From: Bacillota bacterium | GTDB lineage: Bacteria; Bacillota; Clostridia; Lachnospirales; Lachnospiraceae | Length of the DNA: 64,000 nucleotides | Assembly (NCBI GenBank): GCA_023450835.1 | Contig: JAEXGM010000116.1 | Coordinates: 1-64,000 of the forward strand | Reading direction: 5' to 3' | In this document: one piece after another, positions 50,192 to 59,073 of the stretch | Layout: the number at the start of each line of letters is the position of its first letter | Position numbering within the stretch: the first letter of the stretch is position 1 | Made by a program: the position numbers and the translations under genes | The notes under the pieces: generated by a model | Told to the model about the DNA's origin: nothing | Databases searched by the model: none | The model's input: only the letters and a program-made list of their open reading frames with translations

Positions 50192-51189
50192 TGGGTTCAG
50201 TAAGGGAAGCCTTCATAACGATTTCATACAACGGAAAGAATATTACTGACACGATAAATAAATGCCTTGGAGAAGCTACTTATACGGATGTGGCCAGCGG
50301 AGAGACAGATACGATTTCCTTGATTCTAGCGGACGAAAAACAACGATGGATTAATGCATGGTTTCCGGTTGAAGGAGACTATATATCGGCTGCCATTAAT
50401 CAGAAGAATTGGAGTAAACCAGGTGATAATAAGAAATTAACTTGTGGAAAGTTCCTGATTGATGATTATGATTTCTCAGGCTATCCGGATACTTTCAACC
50501 TGAAAGGTATTTCTTGCCCAATTGATACGGATTTTTCTTCTACTCAAAAGACAAAGACCTGGAATAAAACCACTGTAAAAAGCATAGCATCCAAGCTTGC
50601 AAAATCGGCTGGCATATCTCTGGTATTTGATGCAGCTGATCAGAAGATTGATAAGCAGGAACAAAGTGATAAAACGGACATGGCATTCCTCTTTGAACTG
50701 TGTGAGAGCTATGGTTTTGCAATGAAAATCTACAATTCTAAGCTAATCATATTCAGTGAAGCTGCCTATGAAAAGAAGAAATCCATGGGAACAATCGATA
50801 AGACTGACTGCTCCGGATATTCGTTGACCGGAACGCTGGTAGGAATATATCACGGTGTGTCAATGAAATATACCGATTCTAAGACCAATAAGACCGTTTC
50901 CTATACCTATATGGAAACAGAAGGAAAACGTATCCTGAAGGTGGTTGAGAAAGCCGATAATTTAGCCGATGCGGAGGTAAAAGCGAAGGCAAGGCTAAGA
51001 AAGGCAAATAAAGCCGCCAGAACTATAACACTGGAGTTAAAGGGCAATATAAAGTATGTGGCAGGCACTTGCTATGATGTTACTGGATTCGGTAAATTCA
51101 ACGGTAAATACTACCTTGATAAGGTGATTCATAATTTTAACGATGGCTATACCGTATCATTGCAGATGCATAAGGCACTTACATATTAG
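50191..51189 (+). CDS. Baseplate hub protein, P2 gpD family
   Basis: A 332-aa late-control gene D type protein (VREAFITISYNGKNITDTINKCLGEATYTDVASGETDTISLILADEKQRWINAWFPVEGDYI). It forms the baseplate hub that holds the spike. GGAGG at 50181-50185 best fits the ATG at 50191; ATGs at 50179 and 50188 are poorer. It carries the repeated LELKGN/LQMHKAL strands seen at the family's C-terminus. Confidence 0.88.
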   Translation: MGSVREAFITISYNGKNITDTINKCLGEATYTDVASGETDTISLILADEKQRWINAWFPVEGDYISAAINQKNWSKPGDNKKLTCGKFLIDDYDFSGYPDTFNLKGISCPIDTDFSSTQKTKTWNKTTVKSIASKLAKSAGISLVFDAADQKIDKQEQSDKTDMAFLFELCESYGFAMKIYNSKLIIFSEAAYEKKKSMGTIDKTDCSGYSLTGTLVGIYHGVSMKYTDSKTNKTVSYTYMETEGKRILKVVEKADNLADAEVKAKARLRKANKAARTITLELKGNIKYVAGTCYDVTGFGKFNGKYYLDKVIHNFNDGYTVSLQMHKALTY

Positions 51190-51197
51190 GAGGATAT

Positions 51198-51557
51198 ATG
51201 GATTATATAAGAAGAGACACGGTAGAGAGTGTTAACTATCAGGAGGGGACCGTGAGGATTGTACAGGAGGACAGGGATAATGCAGTATCATTTGACCTCC
51301 CGTTAATGAGCTTTGAATATAATCCTCCTGACATTGGTGATATGGTAGTGGCTATTTTCCTTTCAAATGACGGCACACAAGGATTTGTGATAGGAAAGCC
51401 ATACAATGATTCTAACCGCCCAAGAAACGGAATGAAAGGCATTATACGCAAGGATTATGATATAGATGCTTTTGTAGAGTATAACAAAGAGACTAAGACA
51501 CTTACCATTCAGGCTCAGAATATCCTTTTTAAGGGCAATGTATCACAAGTAGAATAG
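51198..51557 (+). CDS. Baseplate assembly / spike protein, gpV-like
   Basis: A 119-aa protein with an OB-fold-like core (GTVRIVQEDRDNAVSFDLPLMSFEYNPPDIGDMVVAIFLSNDGTQGFVIGKPYN), as in P2 gpV and Mu gp45 baseplate spike proteins. It lacks a long beta-helical tip. AGGAGG precedes the ATG. Confidence 0.75.
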   Translation: MDYIRRDTVESVNYQEGTVRIVQEDRDNAVSFDLPLMSFEYNPPDIGDMVVAIFLSNDGTQGFVIGKPYNDSNRPRNGMKGIIRKDYDIDAFVEYNKETKTLTIQAQNILFKGNVSQVE

Positions 51558-51567
51558 GGGGGATTTT

Positions 51568-52242
51568 ATGAGCGTTGGAAGTTTCGGAGGTACTGTATTT
51601 CAGGTTAGTAGAAAAAAGGTTTATTCCTTTTCTAATTTCAAGCGTACGATGAGCGCTGAATGGAAGGAACATGCCAGGTATGGACAAAAAGCGTTATCGC
51701 AATTCATATCTCCTGGTATTGATAATATTACATTTGACTTTCATTTGGATGCTACATTGGGTGTAAAGCCGCGGCAGACTTTAGAAAAATGGCAAAAATT
51801 AATAGAGTCTGGATATCATGATATATTTGTTATTGGTGGACAACAGATTGGGAAATATGAATGGAAAATTGAAAGCATATCTGAGGCATGGAATACAATT
51901 ATGAGCAAGGGTGAACTTGTTTCAGCCGATATTTCAGTTACGCTTTCAGAGTATCTTGATAGTGATTCTATCATTAAAAAATCCAGTAAAAAGACAGTTA
52001 CAGTATCTACCACAACAAAAGTGGTAAAAAGCGGTATTGTTGTAGGAAGCACCTACAAAGTCAAAACAGTTCTGACTGGATATTACACCTCGGATGAAGC
52101 GAAAAATCAAGTTGCCGTCAACCGTACCGGAAAAGTGTATCCGGGGACCTATTATATTTTTAATGTAGCGAATGGAATGATTAATGTTACAAAAGTAAAG
52201 GGCTCTCCGGGCTCATGGATAAACCCATCTAAGAATAAATAG
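51568..52242 (+). CDS. Tail protein gpU-like with added C-terminal domain
   Basis: A 224-aa protein. Residues 1-135 resemble P2 gpU (FGGTVFQVSRKKVYSFSNFKRTMSAEWKEHARYGQKALSQFISPGIDNITFDFHLDATLG). An extra domain follows (GSTYKVKTVLTGYYTSDEAKN...GKVYPGTYYIFNVANGMINVTKVKGSPGSWINPS) that looks like a small beta-rich, wall-binding-like module found on clostridial myophage tails. The combination suggests that the mature tail end contacts peptidoglycan. Confidence 0.75.
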   Translation: MSVGSFGGTVFQVSRKKVYSFSNFKRTMSAEWKEHARYGQKALSQFISPGIDNITFDFHLDATLGVKPRQTLEKWQKLIESGYHDIFVIGGQQIGKYEWKIESISEAWNTIMSKGELVSADISVTLSEYLDSDSIIKKSSKKTVTVSTTTKVVKSGIVVGSTYKVKTVLTGYYTSDEAKNQVAVNRTGKVYPGTYYIFNVANGMINVTKVKGSPGSWINPSKNK

Positions 52243-52253
52243 GAGGTGGTTAA

Positions 52254-52538
52254 GTGTATGAAATTGAAGTGCAAGCTGGCGAAGAAGTTACTGACGGAGA
52301 TATAGAAAACTTGAAAAATCTTGCTCGAACACCTTTGGGAACAATTCCAATGGAAAGGGAAAAGGGAATTGATACGACTTTTATCAGCATGCCGCCAGAA
52401 GCTGCAAAGCCATTATATAGTGTAGAGCTTATTAAAAAAGCACGTGCTTATCTTGGACTTGAAGTACAAAATATTAGTTTCACCGAAGATGATGATGGTG
52501 AAATAACTGCAAGGGTGGTGGTAAGCCGTGGCGAATGA
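52254..52538 (+). CDS. Baseplate protein, gp25/W-like
   Basis: A 94-aa protein (LKNLARTPLGTIPMEREKGIDTTFI...AAKPLYSVELIKKARAYL) matching small baseplate wedge proteins of the gp25/gpW type. It starts at GTG 52254 after GGAGGTGG and overlaps the gpJ gene by 11 bp. Confidence 0.82.
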   Translation: MYEIEVQAGEEVTDGDIENLKNLARTPLGTIPMEREKGIDTTFISMPPEAAKPLYSVELIKKARAYLGLEVQNISFTEDDDGEITARVVVSRGE

Positions 52539-53682
52539 TATTCAGAAGTTATATGATATACCAGATATAAGCTTTATAAATGATATTTCGGCTGATATTT
52601 TACTGAAAGAAATGATTTCGGATTTTCAGGAAAAATATTATGAGCTTACAGGAGAATATGAGGTGTTGGGAGAATTGGATAAAAATCGGATTATTCTGAA
52701 TGCTGCCGTTCTGAAAATTTATCAGGGATATCAGTATATTGAAAAGGTCGGAAAGATGAATCTTTTGAAATATGCTTCAGGGGATTATTTAGACAACCTT
52801 GGTGCGACAAGGGGAGTGACACGAAATGAAGCAAAATACGCTATCTGTACCTTAAGATTTGTTTTGAATCAGCTCCAAAATAATGTAATAAGCATTCCTT
52901 CAGGTACTCTTGTGACTGCCGGTGACGGAGTCTATTTTACAACAGATAATTATGCAGAAATAGCAATAGGACAGAGTTCTGTTGATGTTGCTGCTACTTG
53001 TCAGGTTGCTGGCATAATTGGGAATGGTTATACCGTTGGCCAACTTAATACAATAGTGGAACCTATTGCTTATGTTTCTGGTGTCTCCAATATAACACCC
53101 ACAGGCGAAGGAGAGGATATCCAATCTGATGATGACTATCGTGAGAAAATCTTTCTTGCACCAAGTGGTTATTCCACGGCAGGGCCGGAGGATGCTTATA
53201 TTTATTGGGCTAAAACCTACAGCAGCTTGATAGGAGATATTAAGGCAATAACACCTGCAGAAGACACTGTTCAGCTAATCATATTGCTGAAAGGAGGGGC
53301 CATTCCGGATACTATTTTCCTGGAAGCATTACAGGAATACATAAGCAATAATAACATTAAGCCCATGACGGAACAGGTTACTGTAACTGCCCCCTCTGTA
53401 GTTAATTATGACATTCATGGAACCTATTATATTAACCGCAGTGATAAAGATAATGCAACGGTTATTCAAGCATCTGTGGTGGCTGCTTTATCAGAGTATG
53501 AAGCCTGGCAGAAAGAGAAGATTGGAAGGGACCTTAATCCCTCCTATTTGCAATTCCTATTAATAAAAGCAGGGGTTAAACGTATTAACTTAAATTCCCC
53601 GTCCTATCTTAATATCAGTGATTCGGCTGTGGCTATTGCAGAAAACATTTCCTTAACTTATGGAGGCATTGAAGATGATTAA
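52528..53682 (+). CDS. Baseplate wedge protein J
   Basis: A 384-aa Mu gp47/P2 gpJ-type baseplate protein. Typical segments are YLDNLGATRGVTRNEAKYAICTLRF, GTLVTAGDGVYFTTDNYAEI, GEGEDIQSDDDYREKIFLAPSGYSTAGPEDAYIYWAKTY and PSVVNYDIHGTYYI. It starts at GTG 52528 and overlaps the next gene by 8 bp. Confidence 0.92.
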   Translation: MANDIQKLYDIPDISFINDISADILLKEMISDFQEKYYELTGEYEVLGELDKNRIILNAAVLKIYQGYQYIEKVGKMNLLKYASGDYLDNLGATRGVTRNEAKYAICTLRFVLNQLQNNVISIPSGTLVTAGDGVYFTTDNYAEIAIGQSSVDVAATCQVAGIIGNGYTVGQLNTIVEPIAYVSGVSNITPTGEGEDIQSDDDYREKIFLAPSGYSTAGPEDAYIYWAKTYSSLIGDIKAITPAEDTVQLIILLKGGAIPDTIFLEALQEYISNNNIKPMTEQVTVTAPSVVNYDIHGTYYINRSDKDNATVIQASVVAALSEYEAWQKEKIGRDLNPSYLQFLLIKAGVKRINLNSPSYLNISDSAVAIAENISLTYGGIEDD

Positions 53683-54238
53683 TTTATACGAAAGTGAATT
53701 AGCAAGTATTCTTCCGGCTTTTTTAAAACAGGATGCCAGTGCAGTATCTTTCTGTTATGCATTTGACCAGCAAATAAAAAAACTCCTTGATAAAATGGAG
53801 ATTATTAAGATATGGTGCAATTTATCAAATGCAGATGAAGCACTTTTAGACTATCTGGCTGCCGAACTTCGGACACAGTATTATTCGTCTGATTTAGATG
53901 TAGACATCAAGCGGCAGTTGATTGCGAACACCTTGATATGGTATCAAAAGGCCGGAACAGTAGCAGCGGTGGAGGAGTTAATTACAACAGTATTCGACTC
54001 CGGAAAGACACAGGAATGGTATGATTACAATGGCGAACCTCATCATTTTAAGGTTCAGACTTCAAATCCCCATATCACACCGGACGATTTGCAGATATTT
54101 TCTGATATCATAAAGAATATTAAACGAAAGACCGCTGTACTGGATGCTATAGAAATCACACTGTCCGCAACTATGAATACTTATTATGGCTTCAAATTGC
54201 AGACAGGGACCTATATAACACTGAAACAGGAGGGATGA
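53675..54238 (+). CDS. Tail protein I (baseplate)
   Basis: A 187-aa P2 gpI-type protein (LASILPAFLKQDASAVSFCYAFDQQIKKLLDKMEIIKIWCNLSNADEALLDYLAAELRTQYYSSDLDVDIKRQLIANTLIWYQKAGTVAAVEELITTVF). GGAGG lies 8 bp before the ATG at 53675. It links baseplate wedges to fibres. Confidence 0.88.
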   Translation: MINLYESELASILPAFLKQDASAVSFCYAFDQQIKKLLDKMEIIKIWCNLSNADEALLDYLAAELRTQYYSSDLDVDIKRQLIANTLIWYQKAGTVAAVEELITTVFDSGKTQEWYDYNGEPHHFKVQTSNPHITPDDLQIFSDIIKNIKRKTAVLDAIEITLSATMNTYYGFKLQTGTYITLKQEG

Positions 54239-54240
54239 AA

Positions 54241-55110
54241 TTGAGTTTTAGTACAATATTATTTACAGACAAAGGCCGCGCCTTGCAATCGAAAGTATTA
54301 GCAGGGGTGGTCTTGAATTTTACCAGGATAGGAATGGGTTCCGGGAGTTTAGGTGGGCAGTCACAAATTACGCTGAATGCTCTAATAGAGCCAAAGGTTT
54401 ATCTTACTGTTTCACAGGTAGAAAAGAGCGGAAATTATGCGACAGTAAAAGGAAATTTTAGAAATGCTGATATCAGCACTGGATTCTACTGGAGGGAATT
54501 CGGAATATTTGCCCAAGATCCTGATTTGGGCGAAATATTGTATTGTTACAGTAATGCTTCCTCCCTGGCTGAATACATTCCACCGCAATCTTCTGAAATA
54601 ATTGAAAAAGTCGTAGGGCTTTCTGTAATTGTTGGAGATACAGCAAATGTAACTATACTAACAGACCCGGCAGCCTTTGCTACAAAAGCAGAGGTCGCAG
54701 CAGTAAGTGACAAAGCGGACCAGGCTTTTCAGGCAGCCGGTAATCCATCTAAAGTTAACGGTCATACTGTTGAATCAGATGTACCGGAAAATGCGAAATT
54801 TACAGACACCGTATATACCCATCCAACAGGGGATGGAAATAGCCATGTTCCCGCTACAGGTACCTCTAACAATGGAAAGTTTCTTAAAGCAGGAACTACA
54901 GCCAACTCTTCATCTTGGCAAAATATAGGGGTTGCGGATGTTAATGGAGCTGCTCCTTTAGCAAGTCCCGCGTTTACTGGAACGCCCACAGCTCCAACGA
55001 GTACCGACTATACAACGCTCAGACTTAGAAATATTCAGGCAAGCACAACAGACCTTACAGCTGGTTCTTCTACTCTCGCAAATGGAAATATCTACATGGT
55101 CTACGAATAG
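54241..55110 (+). CDS. Tail fibre protein, collar-type N-terminus
   Basis: A 289-aa fibre. The N-terminus (FSTILFTDKGRALQSKVLAGVVLNFTRIGMGSG) is the phage tail-collar fibre domain that attaches to the baseplate. The distal part has the common VNGHTVESDVPENAKFTDTVYTHPTGDGNSHVPATGTSNNGKFLKAGTTANSSSWQ repeat-type sequence. TTG 54241 is preferred to ATG 54235 because AGGAGG would be too close to the ATG. Confidence 0.82.
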   Translation: MSFSTILFTDKGRALQSKVLAGVVLNFTRIGMGSGSLGGQSQITLNALIEPKVYLTVSQVEKSGNYATVKGNFRNADISTGFYWREFGIFAQDPDLGEILYCYSNASSLAEYIPPQSSEIIEKVVGLSVIVGDTANVTILTDPAAFATKAEVAAVSDKADQAFQAAGNPSKVNGHTVESDVPENAKFTDTVYTHPTGDGNSHVPATGTSNNGKFLKAGTTANSSSWQNIGVADVNGAAPLASPAFTGTPTAPTSTDYTTLRLRNIQASTTDLTAGSSTLANGNIYMVYE

Positions 55111-55118
55111 GAGGATAT

Positions 55119-56048
55119 ATGGCAAAAGGTACGTATATTGGAATAGGCGGAACTGCCCACAAAGTAAAAAAAATGTATATCGGTATAGGTGGGGTGGCTC
55201 GTAAAGTAAAGAAAATATACATAGGAGTAAACGGAGTAGCACACTTAACATGGCAAGGAACAGTCCCAGCAGGGCAAATAATATTTACAGCATCTCAGAT
55301 TTGGACAGTCCCGGACGGCGTGAAGTCAATAGATGTATTTATGGTAGGTGGTGGAGCCTCTGGAGCAATTATAAGTTTTAATTCCACTCAGTACTCAATG
55401 GCAGGAGGAGGTTCCGGGTACACGAAAACTGTGTCAAACATTTCGGTGACACCGGGGCAACAAATTTCAGTAGGAATAGGGGCTGGTGCCGCAAGGTCAA
55501 GCGGGCATATTACTGCTGGGGGCACAACAAGCTTTGGTTCATACTCAGTCGCAGGTGGTGCGGCAGAAGCCACGAATTATATTATCGGCGGTAATGGTGG
55601 TTCTGGTGGTGGTGGCGGTTCATATCCAGGCGCCCCATACGATGGAGGGGTCGATGGTTCCGCAGGAAAGCCTTACACTTATTCCGGTACAGTATATGCC
55701 GGAAATCCAGGAAGCGGGCAGGGAACAACAACTAGAGCATTTGGGGAAAATGGGAATACTCTTTATGCAGGTGCCGGTGGTGCAGGTTGCTACAGGAATC
55801 AGGGAAATCAAGTACAAGGCGCAGGAGGTGCAGGCGGTGGAGGTAGAGGATTTGACGCAAGTAATTGGGTAGCTACTGCAAGCGCTCTAACTATGTATAG
55901 CCCTTCTCTTTGTGATGGAGCTCCAAATACTGGCGGTGGTGGAGGCGGTGCTTTCTGGTATGCTTCACAAGATAATGCCAATCCTCATGAGACTACATCT
56001 GGAGCTGGAGGGTCAGGAATTGTAATAGTACGATGGATAGAGCAATAA
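55119..56048 (+). CDS. Glycine-rich tail tip / receptor-binding protein
   Basis: A 309-aa protein with three N-terminal repeats (GTYIGIGGTAHKVKK, KMYIGIGGVARKVKK, KIYIGVNGVAHLT), then a beta segment and long glycine-rich stretches (GGNGGSGGGGGS, GAGGAGGGGRG, NTGGGGGGAFW). Gly-rich tips with polyglycine-type helices are known as variable receptor-binding ends of tail fibres. It probably sets host range. AGGAGG precedes the ATG. Confidence 0.75.
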   Translation: MAKGTYIGIGGTAHKVKKMYIGIGGVARKVKKIYIGVNGVAHLTWQGTVPAGQIIFTASQIWTVPDGVKSIDVFMVGGGASGAIISFNSTQYSMAGGGSGYTKTVSNISVTPGQQISVGIGAGAARSSGHITAGGTTSFGSYSVAGGAAEATNYIIGGNGGSGGGGGSYPGAPYDGGVDGSAGKPYTYSGTVYAGNPGSGQGTTTRAFGENGNTLYAGAGGAGCYRNQGNQVQGAGGAGGGGRGFDASNWVATASALTMYSPSLCDGAPNTGGGGGGAFWYASQDNANPHETTSGAGGSGIVIVRWIEQ

Positions 56049-56061
56049 TGGAGGTAAGAAT

Positions 56062-56748
56062 ATGTGGTGCAATCAAATATTTAGTTTAATCAAAGATAAT
56101 ATAATTCAAAACATTATCGTAGCAGATAATTACGAGGTAGCGAGTCAGATTGCCATTGACCAATTTGGTAAAGATGCTATTGCAGTAGATACAACTCAAT
56201 TTCCCCTGGTGATTGGATACAAGTATATTAATGGTGCTTTCTTCGAAGAGGACGGGGAAACGGTAGTAAACAGAAACCTTACAGCGGATGAAACTGCGGC
56301 AATGGCTTTGCAGAAGACAGAAGCTCTTGAAGCTCAAATCAATACTTCCATTGATACAGACACGGCAACCTTGGATGAGGTGAAAACCTATCTAATAGTC
56401 AAGAGCAAAGAAAACCTTGAATCCTACATTACAGCACATCCTATCACCTCAAGTTGCCATGGAGGAGTAGAAAAGCAGTATACCATTACTAAGGACAAGC
56501 AGACTCTGTTAACACAGATGATCCTAATTACACAGGTTGCACTTTCTGTCGGTGTTGAATATCAACCATCATGGAATGCGCAAGGAGAGCCTTGTACATA
56601 TGATTGGACTTTGCAGGAACTGCAACAGCTTGCATTCGAAGCCGAAGCCATAGTCAGGCCGCTTATCAGCCATCAACAGACTATTGAAGCGGAAATAAAT
56701 ACTGCCGGTACGAAAGAGGATGCACTTGCAGTTGATATCACATTTTAG
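56062..56748 (+). CDS. Tail fibre accessory protein
   Basis: A 228-aa protein. The N-terminus (FSLIKDNIIQNIIVADNYEVASQIAIDQFGKDAIAVDTTQFPLVIGYKYINGAFFEEDGE) is typical of small tail-fibre accessory proteins. The C-terminal half is helical and resembles DUF4376-type regions. GGAGG precedes the ATG. It may aid fibre assembly or form a minor tip component. Confidence 0.6.
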   Translation: MWCNQIFSLIKDNIIQNIIVADNYEVASQIAIDQFGKDAIAVDTTQFPLVIGYKYINGAFFEEDGETVVNRNLTADETAAMALQKTEALEAQINTSIDTDTATLDEVKTYLIVKSKENLESYITAHPITSSCHGGVEKQYTITKDKQTLLTQMILITQVALSVGVEYQPSWNAQGEPCTYDWTLQELQQLAFEAEAIVRPLISHQQTIEAEINTAGTKEDALAVDITF

Positions 56749-56757
56749 GAGGAGCCT

Positions 56758-57174
56758 ATGAGAAAAATCTTAAAGGCTCTTTTTCTGTGGCTTATTGGCG
56801 GAGGGCTGTATTTTGGAATAGAAACGCTCTGGAGAGGATACAGTCACTGGACAATGTTTGTTCTGGGCGGTATCTGCTTTGTCCTGATTGGAGAACTAAA
56901 CGAGCTTTATACATGGGATATGGTCTTAGTTAGTCAGATGGTTTTATCTGCAATAGGAGTAACGGTACTGGAACTTATTACGGGACTAATTGTAAATATA
57001 GGTTTGGGTTGGGGCATCTGGGATTATTCTCGGGTGCCCTACAATTTTTATGGGCAGATATGCTTGGTTTATACAAACTTATGGTTTTTTCTCTCACTGG
57101 TCGGAATCCTTTTAGATGATTTCATCCGATGGAAGTGGTTGGGAGAAGAGAAAATGCACTATAAAATACTATAG
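56758..57174 (+). CDS. Membrane protein in lysis module, ABC-permease-like family
   Basis: A 138-aa protein with four membrane helices (FLWLIGGGLYFGIETLWRG, MFVLGGICFVLIGELNEL, VLSAIGVTVLELITGLIVNIG, LWFFLSLVGILLDDFIRW). It resembles the family labelled putative ABC transporter permease that regularly precedes holins in clostridial prophages. Its actual function is unknown; a role in lysis timing is suggested by position. Confidence 0.7.
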   Translation: MRKILKALFLWLIGGGLYFGIETLWRGYSHWTMFVLGGICFVLIGELNELYTWDMVLVSQMVLSAIGVTVLELITGLIVNIGLGWGIWDYSRVPYNFYGQICLVYTNLWFFLSLVGILLDDFIRWKWLGEEKMHYKIL

Positions 57175-57189
57175 AAGGATGGATAATTA

Positions 57190-57600
57190 ATGGAAAAATT
57201 ATTTAACACAATCAGCATGGTAGTAGGAGTTATAGGTGGATTCATTTGTAATTGGCTTGGGGGTGCCGATTTACTGCTTAAAACCATTATTATTCTTGCG
57301 GTTATGGATTATGTAACTGGAATTATCAAAGGAATATATGAAAAGAAGTTGTCCTCTGAAATTGGCTTTAAAGGTATTCTTAAAAAAATTATGATTTTTA
57401 TTGTGATAGCAACAGCTTGGACGATTCAGAGATTATTAGGGGATGCTATAGCTTTAAGAGAAATTGTTATCATGTTCTTCGTGGTAAACGAAGCTCTAAG
57501 CTTACTTGAAAATGCTGCAGTATTAATACCGGTACCAGATAAGCTTAAAGAAACATTACTGCAACTAAGAGATAAGGGGGAATCTCAGAATGACAAATAA
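57190..57600 (+). CDS. Phage holin (phi13/TcdE-type family)
   Basis: A 136-aa membrane protein with the segments FICNWLGGADLLLKTIIILAVMDYVTGIIKGIYEKKLSSEIGFKGILKKIMIFIVIATAWTI, characteristic of the holin family 4 that includes TcdE. It would open the membrane for endolysin release. It overlaps the endolysin gene by 11 bp. Confidence 0.9.
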   Translation: MEKLFNTISMVVGVIGGFICNWLGGADLLLKTIIILAVMDYVTGIIKGIYEKKLSSEIGFKGILKKIMIFIVIATAWTIQRLLGDAIALREIVIMFFVVNEALSLLENAAVLIPVPDKLKETLLQLRDKGESQNDK

Positions 57601-58303
57601 AGAGTTTATCACACAAATAGCAGTGGCAGCAGTGAAGTATTATTCTACATACAAAATTCTTCCCAGTATGACCATTGCTCAGGCTTGTTTAGAATCCGGA
57701 TGGGGAAAGACCGGCCTGGCTGTAGATTGTCGTAATTATTTTGGAATGAAATGGACCAGCTCTTGCGGTACAAACTACAAGGAGTACTCTACCCAGGAGC
57801 AAAAAAAGGATGGTACATGGTATACCGTGAAAGCAAAATTTAGAAAGTATCCGGATGTAGCAGCCGGAATTAAAGGTTATTACGACTTTTTGAATTATGC
57901 CCGATATAAAAACCTCAAAGGCATTACTGATTACAGGGAAGCTTGCATCCTCATCAAGGAGGATGGATGGGCAACAGATATTTCCTATACTCAAAAGCTT
58001 GTCAATCTGATTAAGGATAATGACCTTTGGCAATATGATCTACAGGCCATATATGTAAAAGCACCTACAGGAAACATCACACCGGATACCAATTTCCTGG
58101 CTATCGTCTGGCTGCAGGCACAGCTCAATACCTGTCTGGCCGGTGTAAAGGGATTTGTCCCTCTTGTAATTGATGGGGACTATGGAACAAAGACCAGAGT
58201 AGCGGTGCTGTTGTATTGGAAACAGCTTGGCTGGAATCCAAGTACGGGATGGAGCGCTGGAATAAATACGAAAAAGGCTCTTGTAACCGGCAGAAGAGAA
58301 TAA
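57590..58303 (+). CDS. Endolysin: glucosaminidase with C-terminal PG-binding-like domain
   Basis: A 237-aa lysin. Residues 1-150 form a FlgJ/LytG-type N-acetylglucosaminidase (ILPSMTIAQACLESGWGKTGLAVDCRNYFGMKW, catalytic Glu in ACLESGWG). The C-terminus (LAIVWLQAQLNTCLAGVKGFVPLVIDGDYGTKTRVAVLLYWKQLGW) is a peptidoglycan-binding-like domain. It has no signal peptide, consistent with holin-dependent release. AAGGGGGAA precedes the ATG. Confidence 0.9.
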   Translation: MTNKEFITQIAVAAVKYYSTYKILPSMTIAQACLESGWGKTGLAVDCRNYFGMKWTSSCGTNYKEYSTQEQKKDGTWYTVKAKFRKYPDVAAGIKGYYDFLNYARYKNLKGITDYREACILIKEDGWATDISYTQKLVNLIKDNDLWQYDLQAIYVKAPTGNITPDTNFLAIVWLQAQLNTCLAGVKGFVPLVIDGDYGTKTRVAVLLYWKQLGWNPSTGWSAGINTKKALVTGRRE

Positions 58304-58308
58304 AATAA

Positions 58309-58328
58309 GGCTGCCAATTAAGGCAGCC
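58309..58328. terminator. Terminator between lysis genes and secreted protein
   Basis: GGCTGCC-AATTAA-GGCAGCC. The same stem sequence recurs at 59047-59067 after the second secreted-protein gene. Confidence 0.75.
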
Positions 58329-58337
58329 TATAATATA

Positions 58338-58829
58338 TTAATTTATAATTGTAGCTCGATATCCGTATACATAAGTATTGGTGACTCCGGTCAATAGAAT
58401 CTTATATTCAGCATTTGTAGCAAGAACGGGTAAATCAAAACCGCTTCCATATCCAGTAAAGACATCGTTCATAACCACATCGAAAGTTGAACCGTTCATT
58501 TTAAGTACAGTAATTCTATAAGAAGAACTTGTCTGAAGATCAAAAGAGAAATTCAAGCGGGTAAAAGCTGGAACAACCCAATTTCCATTGTTACCAAATA
58601 TAACATCATCCAGACCAGTTGAAGCACCGTTACTAAGGTAATAGGAATCAGGACGATAATCATAATACTTTACTGTATCGGTATAAACGATTAATGTTGG
58701 CGTAGATGTTGTAGATGCAGATACAGTTGCTTCTGATGTTGTAACTGTGGCTGCCTGAGTAATAGTGGGTGCTGTAAATAAAACAGCGGCTAGTGCAAAT
58801 GCCATAATACGTGATAAAACTTTTTTCAT
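58338..58829 (-). CDS. Secreted protein A, prophage cargo
   Basis: A 163-aa protein with a clear signal peptide (MKKVLSRIMAFALAAVLFTAP...QAATV) and a Thr/Ser-rich mature start, then one beta domain (LIVYTDTVKYYDYRPDSYYLSNGAS...GNWVVPAFTRLNFSFDLQTSSSYRITVLK). It is homologous to both repeats of the larger neighbour at 59074. GAAAGGTGG precedes the ATG at 58829. It probably acts outside the lysogen as a conversion factor; no enzyme motif is visible. Confidence 0.7.
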   Translation of the reverse strand: MKKVLSRIMAFALAAVLFTAPTITQAATVTTSEATVSASTTSTPTLIVYTDTVKYYDYRPDSYYLSNGASTGLDDVIFGNNGNWVVPAFTRLNFSFDLQTSSSYRITVLKMNGSTFDVVMNDVFTGYGSGFDLPVLATNAEYKILLTGVTNTYVYGYRATIIN

Positions 58830-58938
58830 AATATAACCACCTTTCTTTAGCTGTTGGTATAGTTTATGCCAAGTTTTAAGTTGCACATTAAAATCTAATC
58901 CGGATTAAGAACTTTAATATATACATATTTTAACATTG

Positions 58939-58970
58939 ACTATCGCAATAGTAAATGGACATTTATGTCC
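58939..58970 (-). promoter_or_regulatory. Two-dyad control region of secreted gene A
   Basis: ACTAT-CGCA-ATAGT (58939-58952) and the palindrome GGACATTTATGTCC (58957-58970) lie about 110-140 bp upstream of the gene. Both dyads recur, with the same spacing, before secreted gene B. Confidence 0.55.
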
Positions 58971-59046
58971 AATTATGCAAAAAATACCTCGGAGGATTTT
59001 CGATTTTAATAGTACAAAGATTTCCAGAGAAAATACATATTTAAAA

Positions 59047-59067
59047 GGCTGCCAATGACTGGCAGCC
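59047..59067 (-). terminator. Terminator of secreted gene B
   Basis: GGCTGCCA-ATGAC-TGGCAGCC followed on the minus strand by TTTT. It shares its stem with the terminator at 58309. Confidence 0.7.
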
Positions 59068-59073
59068 GTAATT

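Noticed and set aside
55119..56048. Diversity-generating retroelement target
   Set aside because: The glycine-rich tip protein prompted a check, but no reverse transcriptase gene or template repeat is visible in the window.
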